Assembly: GCA_037576195.1 (NCBI GenBank)
Contig: CM075104.1
Location: 11,858,211 to 11,922,210 of the forward strand
Reading direction: 5' to 3'
DNA: 64,000 bases
From: Phytoseiulus persimilis
Taxonomy: Eukaryota; Arthropoda; Arachnida; Mesostigmata; Phytoseiidae
Every line of letters begins with the position of its first letter. Positions within the stretch are counted from its first letter, which is position 1. The notes below the pieces were generated by a model. It was given only the letters and a program-made list of their open reading frames with translations, had not been told where the DNA came from and searched no databases. Both the position numbers and the translations under genes were made by a program. This document shows positions 22,029 through 32,059 of the stretch, piece by piece.

Positions 22029-23993
22029 TCAAGGCTTCCGCTGGGCGCAGAAGTGATGGGAGGTACCACTATGGGCTAGGTAGAAGACAGAGGCCGCAAC
22101 GTGCGAACAGCAGCCGACTGTTCGGGCTCCGTTGGGGCACTCACACCAGTAGCGTCGGATTCCGTCTACGCTGTCCCTCCCGGGCACGTAGTCGATGTAG
22201 ACCCGATAAGTTGTGCGTTCCCTGTGACGCGACCTGATTTCGAGACGGACGATGGTCGGTGCTTCTTTGATGAACGTCATGTTGACGTTGTTTTCGGCGT
22301 CCATCGCTTCCGCCAAGTAGGATAGGGCCAAATTGATTTGGTATGGCCCTGAAGTCAGAAGCAGTAGATGGTCTCTCGTCAGCTTCGGGAAGTCAGTTAG
22401 CTCTGTGGAGGAAATTCTCTCAAGAGCTGTCGGTCTGCGATTCCAGCCTGCGCGGAGGACTTCCTCTCCGAGATCATTTTGGAAGGCCTGGCGTCGCACC
22501 ATGTGATCGATGATCTCGGAGGACATGTTACTCTCCCCCCACGATCGCTGGCCAAATCGGTTCTCCAGGTAACCCACAACTCGGCAAAGCGAACGGACTT
22601 TCGGTAGGAATCTATTGTCGACCGTGTGGTGCAGCATTTTATATCGCTGAGCAACGCGACCATGCACCGCCTCGACAATCCAACGGAGCTTCGTTACTCG
22701 GCGCGAAAAATTGGCTTCATCGCACGGAAGCTGTTTTCTCTTGCCTTTCATCGCGGGCATCAATACGTTGAAGCCCAGCTCAAGCATGTGTGTCACAGCA
22801 TCCCGAAAGCCACGATCGACAATGAGCACATCATTTCGCCTCAGAAGAGCCAGGAGATTCTGATCTTGTAAAACTTGCTTGACGATTGTGGCGTCGTTTT
22901 CTCTTCCAGAGAACGGTCCAGCGAAGTCGACAATTAGTCCATTAGTTGTACATATGGTGAACGGCTTGCACAAGGGCTGTTTCTTCTGTCCTGAGTAAGC
23001 CCGTCGCTGGTAGGCGTTGTTACTGCTCTTCTGGTGACGGATGTAAGTCCCATCTAGAACAAGAGCAAGTTGATCCTCGCCGAGCGCTAGAAGCCGCTTC
23101 GCAGCCATCGTAGTGTTTTCGAGCAGTGTTTGACGAGTGAGGGATGTAGGACCGAAGTGATTCAGGACGCTGCGCTCAAACGCCTCCAAGACACTCGTGA
23201 AGCAACGCGAGACGAATCGAGCGCTCTCTAGGTCGAGCATGCTCGCAATCACATCGTTGGAGTTTCCCGTCCGTAGCTTGTTCAGGAAAATGAAGAGAGC
23301 TTGATTCACGTTTCGGGATCTGCTAGTTCTGAGCGTATCCAGGCAACGCCTCAGTTCGAGGAAGTTATCACGGCAGAAACCAGTGAGATTCCTGCACTGG
23401 ATTTCCGAGAGATCTAAGCATCCTATCCGCTCGTACAACGTCGTGCCCGGATTGCCGCGGAATAGCTGCTTCAATTCTTCGAGGGTAATCGATGTATATT
23501 GAGAATAGATGGGAACAGCGCGGATGTCTTCGATGTTCTCAATTCTGTGTGCGAAGCATGTCCGGCTTCCGTCCGGTATATAGATGTTAGCTTCGTTGTA
23601 GACTCTGCATCGTTCGCTCAAGTTCATGAGATGAAGTCCGCTTGTTTGTGAGCACACGATGCACCGTCGGTGAGTGGACGATGTTCGTGGAATACTGACT
23701 TCTAGATGGTCTCGCTGTGGGAGGGCCATTTCGAAATCAAACCCTTCTCCATCTCCTGATGAGTGCTCACCTTCTGGGATGAAAACTCCACCAGCTGCGC
23801 CACCTTCTTCCACAGCTTCTTCATGTCGCGGTCTTCTGATGTATTCACAACGGTAGCAAAGAACATCGTTCACGGCGACCGGCTTCCCGTGGTACGCCGT
23901 GTAACGATCGGCATCTTCCTGCGATCTCACCGTCTTCGATCTTCGACCCAACTTATGGAGATCCCTCCTACAAACAGCACAATGTACAAACAT
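22029..23993 (-). CDS. DDE-superfamily transposase with SWIM zinc finger
   Basis: I start the protein at the ATG at 23993, giving 654 aa; the frame stays open upstream only to a GTG at 24056. The N terminus has two CxxC pairs (HCAVC and CYRC), and a second cysteine module starts CIVC near residue 111. A helical region follows. The catalytic core shows LDGTYI (D314), IVDRGFRD (D393) and WIVEAVHGR (E441), a DD78E47 spacing in a DDE_Tnp_4-like fold of the kind seen in ISL2EU and PIF/Harbinger-related elements. Near the end, WCECPNG...CCSH (about 617-631) forms a CxC...CxH SWIM finger, probably a DNA-binding module. The protein would cut and join the flanking long inverted repeats. The frame has no stop or shift, so it could be functional. 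Confidence 0.82.
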   Translation of the reverse strand: MFVHCAVCRRDLHKLGRRSKTVRSQEDADRYTAYHGKPVAVNDVLCYRCEYIRRPRHEEAVEEGGAAGGVFIPEGEHSSGDGEGFDFEMALPQRDHLEVSIPRTSSTHRRCIVCSQTSGLHLMNLSERCRVYNEANIYIPDGSRTCFAHRIENIEDIRAVPIYSQYTSITLEELKQLFRGNPGTTLYERIGCLDLSEIQCRNLTGFCRDNFLELRRCLDTLRTSRSRNVNQALFIFLNKLRTGNSNDVIASMLDLESARFVSRCFTSVLEAFERSVLNHFGPTSLTRQTLLENTTMAAKRLLALGEDQLALVLDGTYIRHQKSSNNAYQRRAYSGQKKQPLCKPFTICTTNGLIVDFAGPFSGRENDATIVKQVLQDQNLLALLRRNDVLIVDRGFRDAVTHMLELGFNVLMPAMKGKRKQLPCDEANFSRRVTKLRWIVEAVHGRVAQRYKMLHHTVDNRFLPKVRSLCRVVGYLENRFGQRSWGESNMSSEIIDHMVRRQAFQNDLGEEVLRAGWNRRPTALERISSTELTDFPKLTRDHLLLLTSGPYQINLALSYLAEAMDAENNVNMTFIKEAPTIVRLEIRSRHRERTTYRVYIDYVPGRDSVDGIRRYWCECPNGARTVGCCSHVAASVFYLAHSGTSHHFCAQRKP

Positions 23994-24249
23994 CGTAGAA
24001 TGAAACCGGAAAACTAGGTTTTCTATAGGAACACTGATTCTTTGAGCGGTCGCCACGCGGTACTCGGCAAGATTCTCAGAAACAATGTTTGTGGCTCCTG
24101 TTCTTGGAATTCGACTCCCGGCGCCGATGGATGCATTTGCTTCCAGTCGTTGCTCCAGGGCGGTGAGCTATGCGCGGGTGCTCGAGCCTAACATGTATGC
24201 ATGTTTTGAGCTCCGACTTCATCACTAGAGAGCTCAGGGAGGGGGGGAG

Positions 24250-24643
24250 GGTCCAAAAAAAAATTGGAGGGCAGACCAGAGGAAAAAAATATTTTCGGCG
24301 AAAAAAAAAAAAGCGCCTCTTTTTTTTGGATTTTTTTTTTGCAAAACCTTCGACTCTCAGTGACCTTTCGATTCAGCTCAACTCCAGAGTGCGCACTCGA
24401 CGCTATCTATTTTCGCATCGGTCTTGAAATCATCGATTTTAAAGGTATTCATCAATCTTCGATCCAAACGGCATGCATGCTATCCGATAGCTCTCTTCTT
24501 CAGCTTTCCAAAAATAACTCGATCGGCGCTGTAACCCATCTGGGAGCCGAGATATGAGCCTTTTAAGTTGACCAAGTTTTGTGTGGAGTAGTGCAAAATC
24601 CGCGGGGCCGATGGCCCAGCCTTAATGGCCGAGACCCTTTGTT
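24250..24643. repeat. Right terminal inverted repeat of the DDE/SWIM element
   Basis: This is the inverted copy of the left arm. It contains GACTCTCAGTGACCTTTCG, ACGCTATCTATTTTCGCATC and GGCATGCATGCTATCCGATA, and ends GGCCGAGACCCTTTGTT near 24643. A diverged single copy in the same orientation is at about 34866-35036. Confidence 0.85.
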
Positions 24644-24887
24644 GAAGTGCTCTCTCGAACATTGGCTCGAAGAGTGTCTCTCCGTGAGACTCCGACGTGG
24701 TGACGGTGGACGTCCTTCCCTCTCGAGTTCGGTCACAATGAATGCTCCACGGACGTCCGAACCAGAAATTAACGGAAATAACTTCTTTGGCATGTTTGCT
24801 CTGGATTCCGAACATATTCTCCCCGATGCCTCCAATTCGTGCTGTGCCCCCCGTGCAAGCGTCCCGACGGGCTGTCAGCATCTGTCT

Positions 24888-26560
24888 TCATCCTCGGACC
24901 TTCTGTGCCTTATTTTCGGAATGTCCCTCAAGAACACTCTCACGAAGCCCTTTCCTGAGTTTGCCCAATGTTCCGTGAGGCCAGTAGATTCCGCAGAGTA
25001 CGCACAGGGAAGACATGGAGCAAAACATTCCATCGTAGCTGACGCGAACGTCTCTGAAGTAGTCGTCGAGGAATGGCCTGAAACTGGTCACGATGCCGCA
25101 CATGAACAGCGAAGCTCCCAGGCTGCCCGTGAAACGTGGAATCACGAAATCGTTCACTAGAAGGACTTGTGTCAGCGGGATGAGGGCGCCGTCGCAACCG
25201 CCCACGATGAAAAGAGCCACGAGTAGCGCCCACGAAGATGAGCTCATTACTAAAGCTCCCATATGACCGGACATGTCCTTTTCCGTCCGTTTGTCCAGGT
25301 TTTCTTGAGCAACCGAGGAAATGTCCGGTTTTCGGGCTCACAGATCGAGTGGCCAACCATGACTTTTAATTAATTTCCCCGTCGAAAAAATCGATGGGTT
25401 TCGGGCAACAGAGCGCGAAATGATTCCGGTATTGTGAGGGGATGAGTGGAGAGCGGTTTTCCAGCAGCCGGAATATCGATCCTAGCTCTTTATCTGCGGA
25501 GCGATGGAGGTGATGCCCTCTGGCGGCCTCGTCGATATGAAACCCCCTGAGCCAGTGATTACACGCTGGGTACATTTCTGAGCACCACATTCCACCCTCG
25601 TGAAAATTTTGAGGAAATCAAATTGTTCGTCTCGAAGATAAAAGTGGAACCTGCGTACAGCTCTCGCTGAAACCGTAAGTCGATGACCCGTTCCTTTTCC
25701 ATGTAAAGAACCTTTTTTCGGACAGGACACATAGCTTGTCACGATCGACCACAAAGAGGCCCTTTGTTTTCCGGCTGAACCTCTCAGCCAACCCTCAGAA
25801 TATCCCGGGATCAGCTTTCGGTATTGCTTCAGTAACACTCCTTATCGCCTCGCAAATCCCATTGCGGGCGGTGGGCTTAGGTCTTAAGATGGTTGAGATT
25901 TAATTCTGATATAAATTATATCCTCTTTTTACCACATACCCGCGATTGCTGGCTTAGCGTGACAAAGAGGCCCTTATCGATACAGTTCATGCGGACCTAC
26001 TTTTCGACGAATAGAAAGCCTGTGACGGTACCCTCAGCTATTCCGATAAAAGGGGTCCTCATTCAACACTCTCAAATGCTCAATTTATCTGGAGAATGTC
26101 CGAAATTTGCATGTCCGCCTCCTTGTCCGCTCTCAGGCAAAATGTCCGCCGGACAAATGTCCGTTTTTCGCAAAAAAAATGTCCGGTCATATGGGAGCTC
26201 TACTCATTACCCAAAACACTAACGCTAGTGTCTGGAACCGTAAGACTGTGACAGCATCCGTTTCGAACTTGAAAATATTCTTGCTAACCTTAGGAGCGGT
26301 GTGCGTCACACGCGGCTTTCAAGATGTCTCTTGGGAAAATGGCCGAACTATGACTCTGTCAAGGAGAATTCGGATCTCGGAGCTAGAAAAAGCGAGAGGA
26401 CGTGCCTTGCTCACGGCTGTGGTCGAACGCGATCATGAGGAAAGTAATGTATGCGCTATATCTCACAACGATGCAGGCTACATCCATGATGAATACGGCG
26501 CTCAGCATATAATGAGAGGATTCTTTCCCCGTAGAAATCTCAGACGTGTACACTGACTCC
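24888..26560 (-). pseudogene. SLC16-like (monocarboxylate transporter) gene remnant
   Basis: The conserved 3' part lies at 25242-24888: WALLVALFIVGGCDGALIPL, then LTQVLLVNDF, RFTGSLGASLFMCGIVTSF and SYDGMFCSMSSLCVLCGIYW, matching the last membrane segments of MFS transporters of the SLC16 type (GxxGAL..., sYDgsF...). Upstream of a hAT insertion (25251-26202) the same frame continues as VLRFQTLALVFW, reading through the target duplication into the 3' part. Farther upstream, 26555-26411 encodes a helix-rich stretch with IMDVACIVVRYSAYITFLMI ending in HSREQG, like the central membrane helix and loop of the family, but the link between the pieces contains a stop. N-terminal exons were not found. 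It is a transporter gene broken by a transposon and by point changes, or a gene whose other exons I could not recognise. Confidence 0.6.
25251..26202. mobile_element. hAT-type non-autonomous element in the transporter gene
   Basis: The termini are TAAAGCTCCCATATGACCGG on the left and, inverted on the right, TAGAGCTCCCATATGACCGG; 24 bases pair with one mismatch. The element is flanked by exact octamers CTCATTAC at 25243-25250 and 26203-26210, the classic hAT duplication. Sub-terminal DNA is rich in TGTCCG/CGGACA words in inverted arrangement. Internal ORFs (for example 25482-25838) show no transposase. Removing the element plus one octamer restores an open reading frame in the flanking gene, which confirms the boundaries. 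The left terminus contributes an ATG (ATGTCCGGTCATATG on the minus strand) in frame with the downstream transporter segment. Confidence 0.88.
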
Positions 26561-27485
26561 ACCAGCTACTGTTCTTCAACTGAGGACCATGACGGCTTGC
26601 CTTCAGTAATAATTTATTGGGAAATGTGATGAGCCAGGCGTATCGAGCAAGGGGTACACCAGGGATACCGAAAACCTGAAAGATCAAATACCTGAAATCC
26701 CGGAAATCGAAAACCTGAGATGCCGAAATCCCTCTCTCCTTCTCAGAAGCTTGCCTGATGCGAATGAGCCTTCTGTGCAGGAGAGGTGTCAGCTTGTCGA
26801 GGCGGGCGAGACGGCATCTGCCAGCTTCTGGACGATGAGTTCGCGTAGTATCATGCTTTGGAATGCGATCGAGAGACGAATGCACGATTGGAAAATGAAT
26901 GTCTCATGTTCCGTGGCTCCGAATTGGAAGATTTCACACCCATAGCAGACGGAAGGTCATGCTCAGAGATGATTTGAATTGTAGCAGGTCAAGAAGGAAC
27001 GCGAGAGCAAAGTACACCACATTCAGCAGGGAAGCGAGCGTCAGCCTCATCGGAGAGTTACTCTCAGTTTTCGACGTTTCATTGATGGGATTCCATCTAG
27101 GCTTGTTCACGAATTCTCAAATCAGTATCATGATTGCTGATCATCAGATTGATCCCAGGTTGAGTATCGATTTATTGTGTTCAGTAAGATGTTGGTCTCT
27201 GTGTATGACGCGTTTGATCCATGACTGGCGCTAGAGTTCAGGATCCGGAAATTGTGTCCAACGGTTCGGACATACTCCATCTGTGGAATTTGCCAGAACG
27301 CAAGCTGTTTCGCGAAGCGCTCCGGGCGCGCGTTTGATGAACATTATTTCTTGCGCATCTTATACGGTGGGCTCCCCCCTCTGAGTAGAACCCGATGCAC
27401 TCTGCATGCCTCCTCGTCTTCCATTATGTGTCGAACCATTTCGAGAAGGTCGACAAGCGCCTTCCTGACTCGTTTCTTGAGGGCG
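26561..27485. other. No clear gene; possible MULE tail
   Basis: No complete gene is visible. On the minus strand around 27480-27350 a frame reads ALVDLLEMVRHIMEDEEACR then a KMRKK end. It could be the C-terminal end of the MULE remnant that starts upstream at 28415, but the match is weak. The rest is unassigned. Confidence 0.3.
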
Positions 27486-27489
27486 CTAC

Positions 27490-28415
27490 GCCAGGACTAC
27501 AGATGATTCGTGGTCCTGATGCAGGAATTTCTTTGAAAATACTCGTATAGGATAAGTTCCTCGATCGGGGACTGGATACAGTGTGCATCGAACATAAGTT
27601 TCCTTCTCTTTGTTTGGCAAGAGATAATATGGTCGAGGTAAGCGGGATGTATTATAGTATGAAGAGTTGATAGAAAAGGGTTGGGACCACCCTGAACGCC
27701 CCATCCATGAAGAAATCCATGAAGATCCTTTCCCTCTTCGTCTTAGTCGAAAAATCCCCCAACACTATATCAGCCCGACTCTCTGGAAGAGGCGGTCGAA
27801 CGCTCGCGCGGTGATTTTGCAGCATCGATAGTACACTGTCGAAAGAGGGCATGATTGATCCAATCGCTTCCATATCGGTTTGACCTTGGAACTTGGAAAC
27901 AATCTCGCTCAGAACTTCGCGTTGAACCTCCTTGCATGACTTGTCGGGCCTAACTAGCACGGCCTCCTTCATTTTGTTGATCACGTTACGATTCATGAGC
28001 TCGCAGTCCTCAAAGCTATAGCTGTGCGGTTTGCGAGGTGACTTCACTATCACGGACAGCGGGCATCGATGGCGGAGGAAAAGTAAAGAACTGATTACTT
28101 TACAGAGCCCTCCAAATGGGTGGGTGGGACCTTCAAGTCTCGGACCACATGGAGTCGCCCTCGCTTGCGAAGTCTTTCCGCATCGCTCGAGACTCGTTGT
28201 GGTCAGGTGGCCCATCAAAGCTTAACGAGGCTTGGAATAATGGAAGGGAATTTCCCCACCTTGTCGATAGCCACTTGTACCGGGCAATAATCTTCTTTGG
28301 CTCGTACACAGCGGCGATAACGCCGATTGCCATCTTCCTTCTCGACCGCGAACAGGAAACCGTCCATGACATATAGAGCACCTCCTCTCTGATATTGAAC
28401 TTCCTTAACTTCCAT
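27490..28415 (-). pseudogene. FLYWCH finger / MULE transposase N-terminal remnant
   Basis: ATG at 28415 begins a FLYWCH-like module (GGALYVMDGFLF, then YRRC where YWxC is usual, then YCPVQVAI). A possible intron with GT at 28259 and AG at 28042 joins it to a second segment that reads PHSYSFEDCELM, NKMKEAVL and PSFDSVLSMLQNHR, then RPPLPESRADI, the helical region typical of FLYWCH-plus-MULE proteins. The frame then jumps to MDGAFRVVPTLFYQLFIL, the conserved DGTFKVVP block at the start of the MULE catalytic domain, with about 25-30 expected residues missing. After one more shift YYLLPNKEKETYV follows (about 27600). The order of motifs is right but the protein is internally deleted and frameshifted, so it is a relic. 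A domesticated FLYWCH host protein is less likely. Confidence 0.66.
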
Positions 28416-28429
28416 TTTCGACACCACGG

Positions 28430-29079
28430 GATTTCACTCCAGAAAAGAACTAACGACTCTCTGCAGCCGACACGACAGTGGGCTATGGTTGTCTGCTATC
28501 GAATCAATTTCACCTCCCTAAACTACAACGGTGACTCGATAGAGTGATACTCTGGAATCACCCCGACAAGAAGATGTCAAGAAGGGGGGAAGATCGTGCG
28601 GTTCGTGATAGACCATATCGTGTCTTTTCCCCAATCAAATTTGGAGCATGACCGGGCATGTCCCGTTTTCGCCCATTGTGTACGTCATGGTCACGAGCAC
28701 TGCGCGCGGCTTAGCCCCAGATGCCAGAATGAAACAGCTTACCGTTAACTAACCAGCTTAACAGTTAACCAGCAGAGTGTACTCGCCCCCGCGTACGGGG
28801 TTTCTGACATGTAACAAAGTGTATATGGGCAAGAAATGGTTAATAAACCAATCAATCAATCAACACTCTCCCGATTCTGTATCGGTCCCCGCTAATTAGG
28901 CGGATTTGGGAACAAAGCGTCTCCGACGTCTGCAACGAGCACGAGTCATGCAGCTCGCCCCTTCTCCACCGTACATACACCCTGCACCGCACCTCCTGCG
29001 GTCGCGCTCGATTTATTGTCAGTTCGCTGATGATGGGATTGAATGAATCATGATGAACAAATAGAACACTTGATGTATG
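28430..29079. other. Intergenic; possible LINE 3' tail at 28838-28863
   Basis: TTAATAAACCAATCAATCAA (28839-28858) matches the type of 3' tail (AATAAA followed by ATCAATCAAT) of the LINE family at 4418. It may be the 3' end of a plus-strand copy whose coding part is lost. A GGAGCATGACCGGGCATGTC segment at 28636 resembles the termini of the hAT element at 25251. Confidence 0.35.
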
Positions 29080-29600
29080 TCTGAGTAGGTGCAGAGAGAA
29101 ATAAGGCAACGTGACCACCAAATATGCCCAGATATTCTCAAAGCACCCAAGAACAACAGAGCTGAGAGACTGTGGCAAGACCGAAGTGGACTCCTGATTC
29201 CAGATGACGACTCGAGAGATCACCTAACTGACGTAGGAATCGAACTGCTTGAAGCGAACAGGACTTACGATCAGGGAGTACCATGGCTAGGAAGTAGGGA
29301 TCCCACAGATATCGTTACAAGCCCAGACGAGATCAAGCATGCGATGAGTACCATCCAAGAACGCACAGGGTGTGGGTTCGACGGTGCTTGCAGTCGGGAC
29401 TCCGCGTACGGGACCGAGCGAAAGTCTTGAATAATCTGCAGAGTAGAGGTGTGAAGCAAACCACCGAACTGCTGAACAGACTGTTCTCCGGAGCCGAAGA
29501 CATACCAGAGTACTGGAAACAGGGAAGAGTACCCCTCAACGAGAGAGGAAACTCCAAGAAGGGACACCTGAACACCGGGCTCGGACAATTGAACTGGACT
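29080..29600 (+). pseudogene. LINE fragment: region before the RT core
   Basis: The plus strand encodes IELLEANRTYDQG...DPTDIVTSPDEIKHAM, then (shifted) LNNLQSRGVKQTTELLNRLF and AEDIPEYWKQGRVPLNERG. It aligns with the segment of the LINE at 5815-7308 that reads VTTGSEVKTTL, LKALNDIGYEYVSDVFNEIL and LPMEWRIGRVSLLEKPNSTK. That is the linker between endonuclease and RT. The RT motifs that should follow are missing; the sequence stops making sense at about 29600. The next related piece, the post-RT region, starts at 30886 on the same strand, so the two may be parts of one copy with the RT core deleted or replaced. Confidence 0.6.
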
Positions 29601-30885
29601 TGACTTTCTCGATTCGTCTCAGAATAGTGCTCTCTGTAGCACCGGGGCGAAAGACCTCGGCTCGATCTCGCGAGAAATTCCTTCGTCGCGGGCTCTATCC
29701 TCGGCGTACTCGAATATCTCTGGCTGTTCGAAGCTCTGTTGGATATTTTGGACCCCCTGTCCCGGGAGAGACGGCAGATGCAGCGAGAAAATGTGGCTCT
29801 TAGTCGAAGTGAGGAGTGCCTGCAGTTGTTCGCGTCTCCTCCCGTGGTCTACAAAGCCCCCTGCCAGGGTCACCCCTGCCAAACTGGGTCCGATAGTCTT
29901 AGACCTCTCCGGGTATCACGGCGTCGAGTTCCGAACCGAACTCCGAGATCACAGCTCCTTGAGAGCTCAGGCGACTCATTCGTAGCAAAGAGCCGATCCG
30001 ATGATCCTTTTGAGGTCAGGCATTCAACGCGGCGACCAATGCCGCGATTTTTGTTTGTGCCAGTTATGCGCAAACTCCCGCGCCTGAGGTCGAGGTTCCT
30101 TCTCCTGGTGATTTGTTGAATCGTGTGGTGTACCGTAAACTCTCGAACATTGGCGCGCCCATCTATACATTGTATGAACCGATTTTTCCATCTTCGTAAT
30201 AATCGCATGATTAGATTTTGGGAGCCAAACACGCCTGAAACTGTCATGATTGGAGTTCACGAGAATCTTTCCAAATTGGGCAATCGATGCAGGAGCTCGA
30301 AAATGAAATATTGTTATGGTGTATGGATTTCCATAGCCCACTGCCTTCACTCCGATTCTGTTTCGATTTTGAGCGCGCATTCGCTCTCAAGAGGCTGTTT
30401 CCAGGCTTGTACTCTTCTATTGACATCGGGTTGTTCCACTCAAGACTTCGAACAAGCCCGCAAAGGAGCTCTCCACTCTTGTGCGCGGTGTCTGACAGCG
30501 AATCAGACCAAAATAGCTTGGTCGATATTCGAGGACCGTTCATCCGCTTCCCCACCTCGCTGTGATGAGCCCGTTCATTAGAGAACGCCCGTTATTTCTC
30601 CAAATGATCGATGCCCGCCTGATTATCAAGAGTCGCCCGTCTATTGGAGAGGGCCCGTTTATTATTTCAAATGTTCGAGACCTGCCTGCCTGCTAGAGAT
30701 CGCCCGTCTGATGGAGCCCGCCCTACTGTTCTAGAGTTCACGATATGTGATTTGATTCCATGAGGATGCTGCCAGTGATTCCTGTTCAGAGTTCTATGGA
30801 AATGCCGGGGACCAAACCCAAAATGCCGGCCGTTGCGAAGCGATGACCTTAGCAGTCTGCCACCTATACCACGACCATCGATACA
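29601..30885. other. No gene; local duplication and a tRNA-like stretch
   Basis: No coding sequence is recognised. Around 30580-30720 an irregular repeat of about 64 bases built on CGCCCGT and GCCTG words occurs roughly twice. On the minus strand at about 30870-30800 a TATAGGTGGCAGACTG segment and a later GGGTTTGGTCCCC resemble the A and B boxes of RNA polymerase III, so a tRNA-derived SINE head is possible but weak. Confidence 0.3.
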
Positions 30886-31955
30886 GTGCCATCAGGTACT
30901 GTTGAGTTGTCATTTGTTGGACCGGCGTTGTCTGGTACCTTGAACGTTCGCGCCAAGTCGTCCGCGTCGCATTGCCCTAGACCGCTGAACAAATGGCCGC
31001 CGATCACCATCGGTCGCCAGATACAAGGCAAAGTCCTGCCTGTCAGAAGTGAGTACACATGTCTCAAGACTATACAAAGTGACGACTCGAACTACCTCTC
31101 CAAGCAAGAAGAGAGATGGAAGACGGATGCGAAGAGAGTTCTTCACCAGGTGCACGCCCGAACACTACGATTTAACAAGTTTGAACTGTCCAAAACATTC
31201 TGTAAAGGCGTCGCTGTCCCAAAAATTACACATGCAAATGCTGTCACCGTGATGCCAGCAAACACAGCGAACGAACTGGAGGATTCCCAGCGCGAGGCAG
31301 CGCGATGGGCACTGGATGTTCCAGGATGGAAGGTAGCGGACGGTTACCTTTCATCAGAGCTGAGCTGGAGCTCCTTCGAGGCGAGGGGAGCCGGAAGTGA
31401 GCTCAGGTATTCTGAGGGGATCCGGTCAAAGCCGTACTCGATATGGCCCAAAATGCTACTCGATGCAGTTGAGCTACAGGAAAACGAAACGAAGGCCTAC
31501 CTAAGAATGGGAGTTCTCAGAACCAAATTCAATTGCGACGCATTGACGATCGAGCTCGACCACGAAAACCAAGCTCTCCTTGGAGTCTACTACCGAAAGC
31601 TGTCCGAAAAATTCAAGACCATACAGGATAAGGCCTGGGAACACGGGAGGGAAGAGAGATCCACTCTCGCGCTTACAAAGAGTCAAGGACCACGATCACC
31701 CACATATATAACAATAGTAGAGGATACTCCCTCCTAGACCCATCGAGAGCTGCGACCCTCCCCACAAAATGTCATAATGCTATCTTACTAGCTGCCCCAG
31801 ACACATTCTGCGACCGATGTGGAGTTCACCTCGAAACAATGGCACATGTGATCTTCAAAAGCAATGAATTCTACTATCCTGATGAAGACCTCGCCGCTCG
31901 CCCCGGCCTAAGCAACGAGCTGAATCATACATTGGTGAACAACGTCTAAGCAACT
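30886..31955 (+). pseudogene. LINE fragment: post-RT region and CCHC finger
   Basis: A frame of 283 codons (no ATG start; opens at GTG) contains HARTLRFNKFELSKTF, EDSQREAARWALDVPG and LSWSSFEARG, colinear with the LINE at 5023-5400 (NARTLWSFNRFEVSKI, EVRQRDAGRWALGIP, LGWSSFDARE). After a shift at about 31735 it continues as CDRCGVHLETMAHVIFKSNE, the C-terminal knuckle with its last Cys changed. The frame ends at about 31948. It is more intact than the other fragments yet not the same family as the 4.4-10.8 kb copy; its PGWKVADGYL segment is closer to the fragment at 38035. Confidence 0.72.
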
Positions 31956-31987
31956 TCTCGAAGCGTGGGAACGCAACAGGAGAGGAT

Positions 31988-32033
31988 GCGCCTGGAGCAT
32001 GCTCGCGCCTGGAGCATGCTCGCGCCTGGATTG
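31988..32033. repeat. 17-bp tandem repeat
   Basis: GCGCCTGGAGCATGCTC is repeated twice perfectly and then partially, immediately downstream of the LINE fragment. Confidence 0.85.
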
Positions 32034-32059
32034 TAAGGTTGATTTATAAATGAAAGAAT

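Larger units (their letters stand above)
21546..24643 (-). mobile_element. DDE/SWIM transposon with long terminal inverted repeats
   Basis: Two inverted repeats, left about 21546-21915 and right about 24250-24643, flank one transposase gene. Both arms begin AACAAAGGGTCTCGGCCATT, pass through CGCGGATTTTGCACTACTCC and CGCACTCTGGAGTTGAGCTG, and end in A-rich tracts with a GCGCTTTTT core. The arms are very similar by eye; the right arm carries a dozen extra bases in a GGCC-rich hairpin near its outer end, and A/T and C homopolymer lengths differ. Arms of this length are well above the usual short TIRs of PIF/Harbinger elements. I could not fix the target duplication. An uninterrupted transposase frame suggests fairly recent activity. 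Confidence 0.78.

Noticed and set aside
24480..24881. Minus-strand ORF of 133 codons at the transposon end
   Set aside because: Lies mostly in the terminal inverted repeat; its mirror at the left end has the same accidental openness.
26635..26750. Possible small DNA element with GGGATACC/GAAATCCC ends
   Set aside because: The inverted match is too short and no target duplication is present.
30800..30870. tRNA gene or tRNA-derived SINE on the minus strand
   Set aside because: Box A-like and box B-like words are present but a cloverleaf with a proper anticodon stem could not be folded; kept only as a weak remark.
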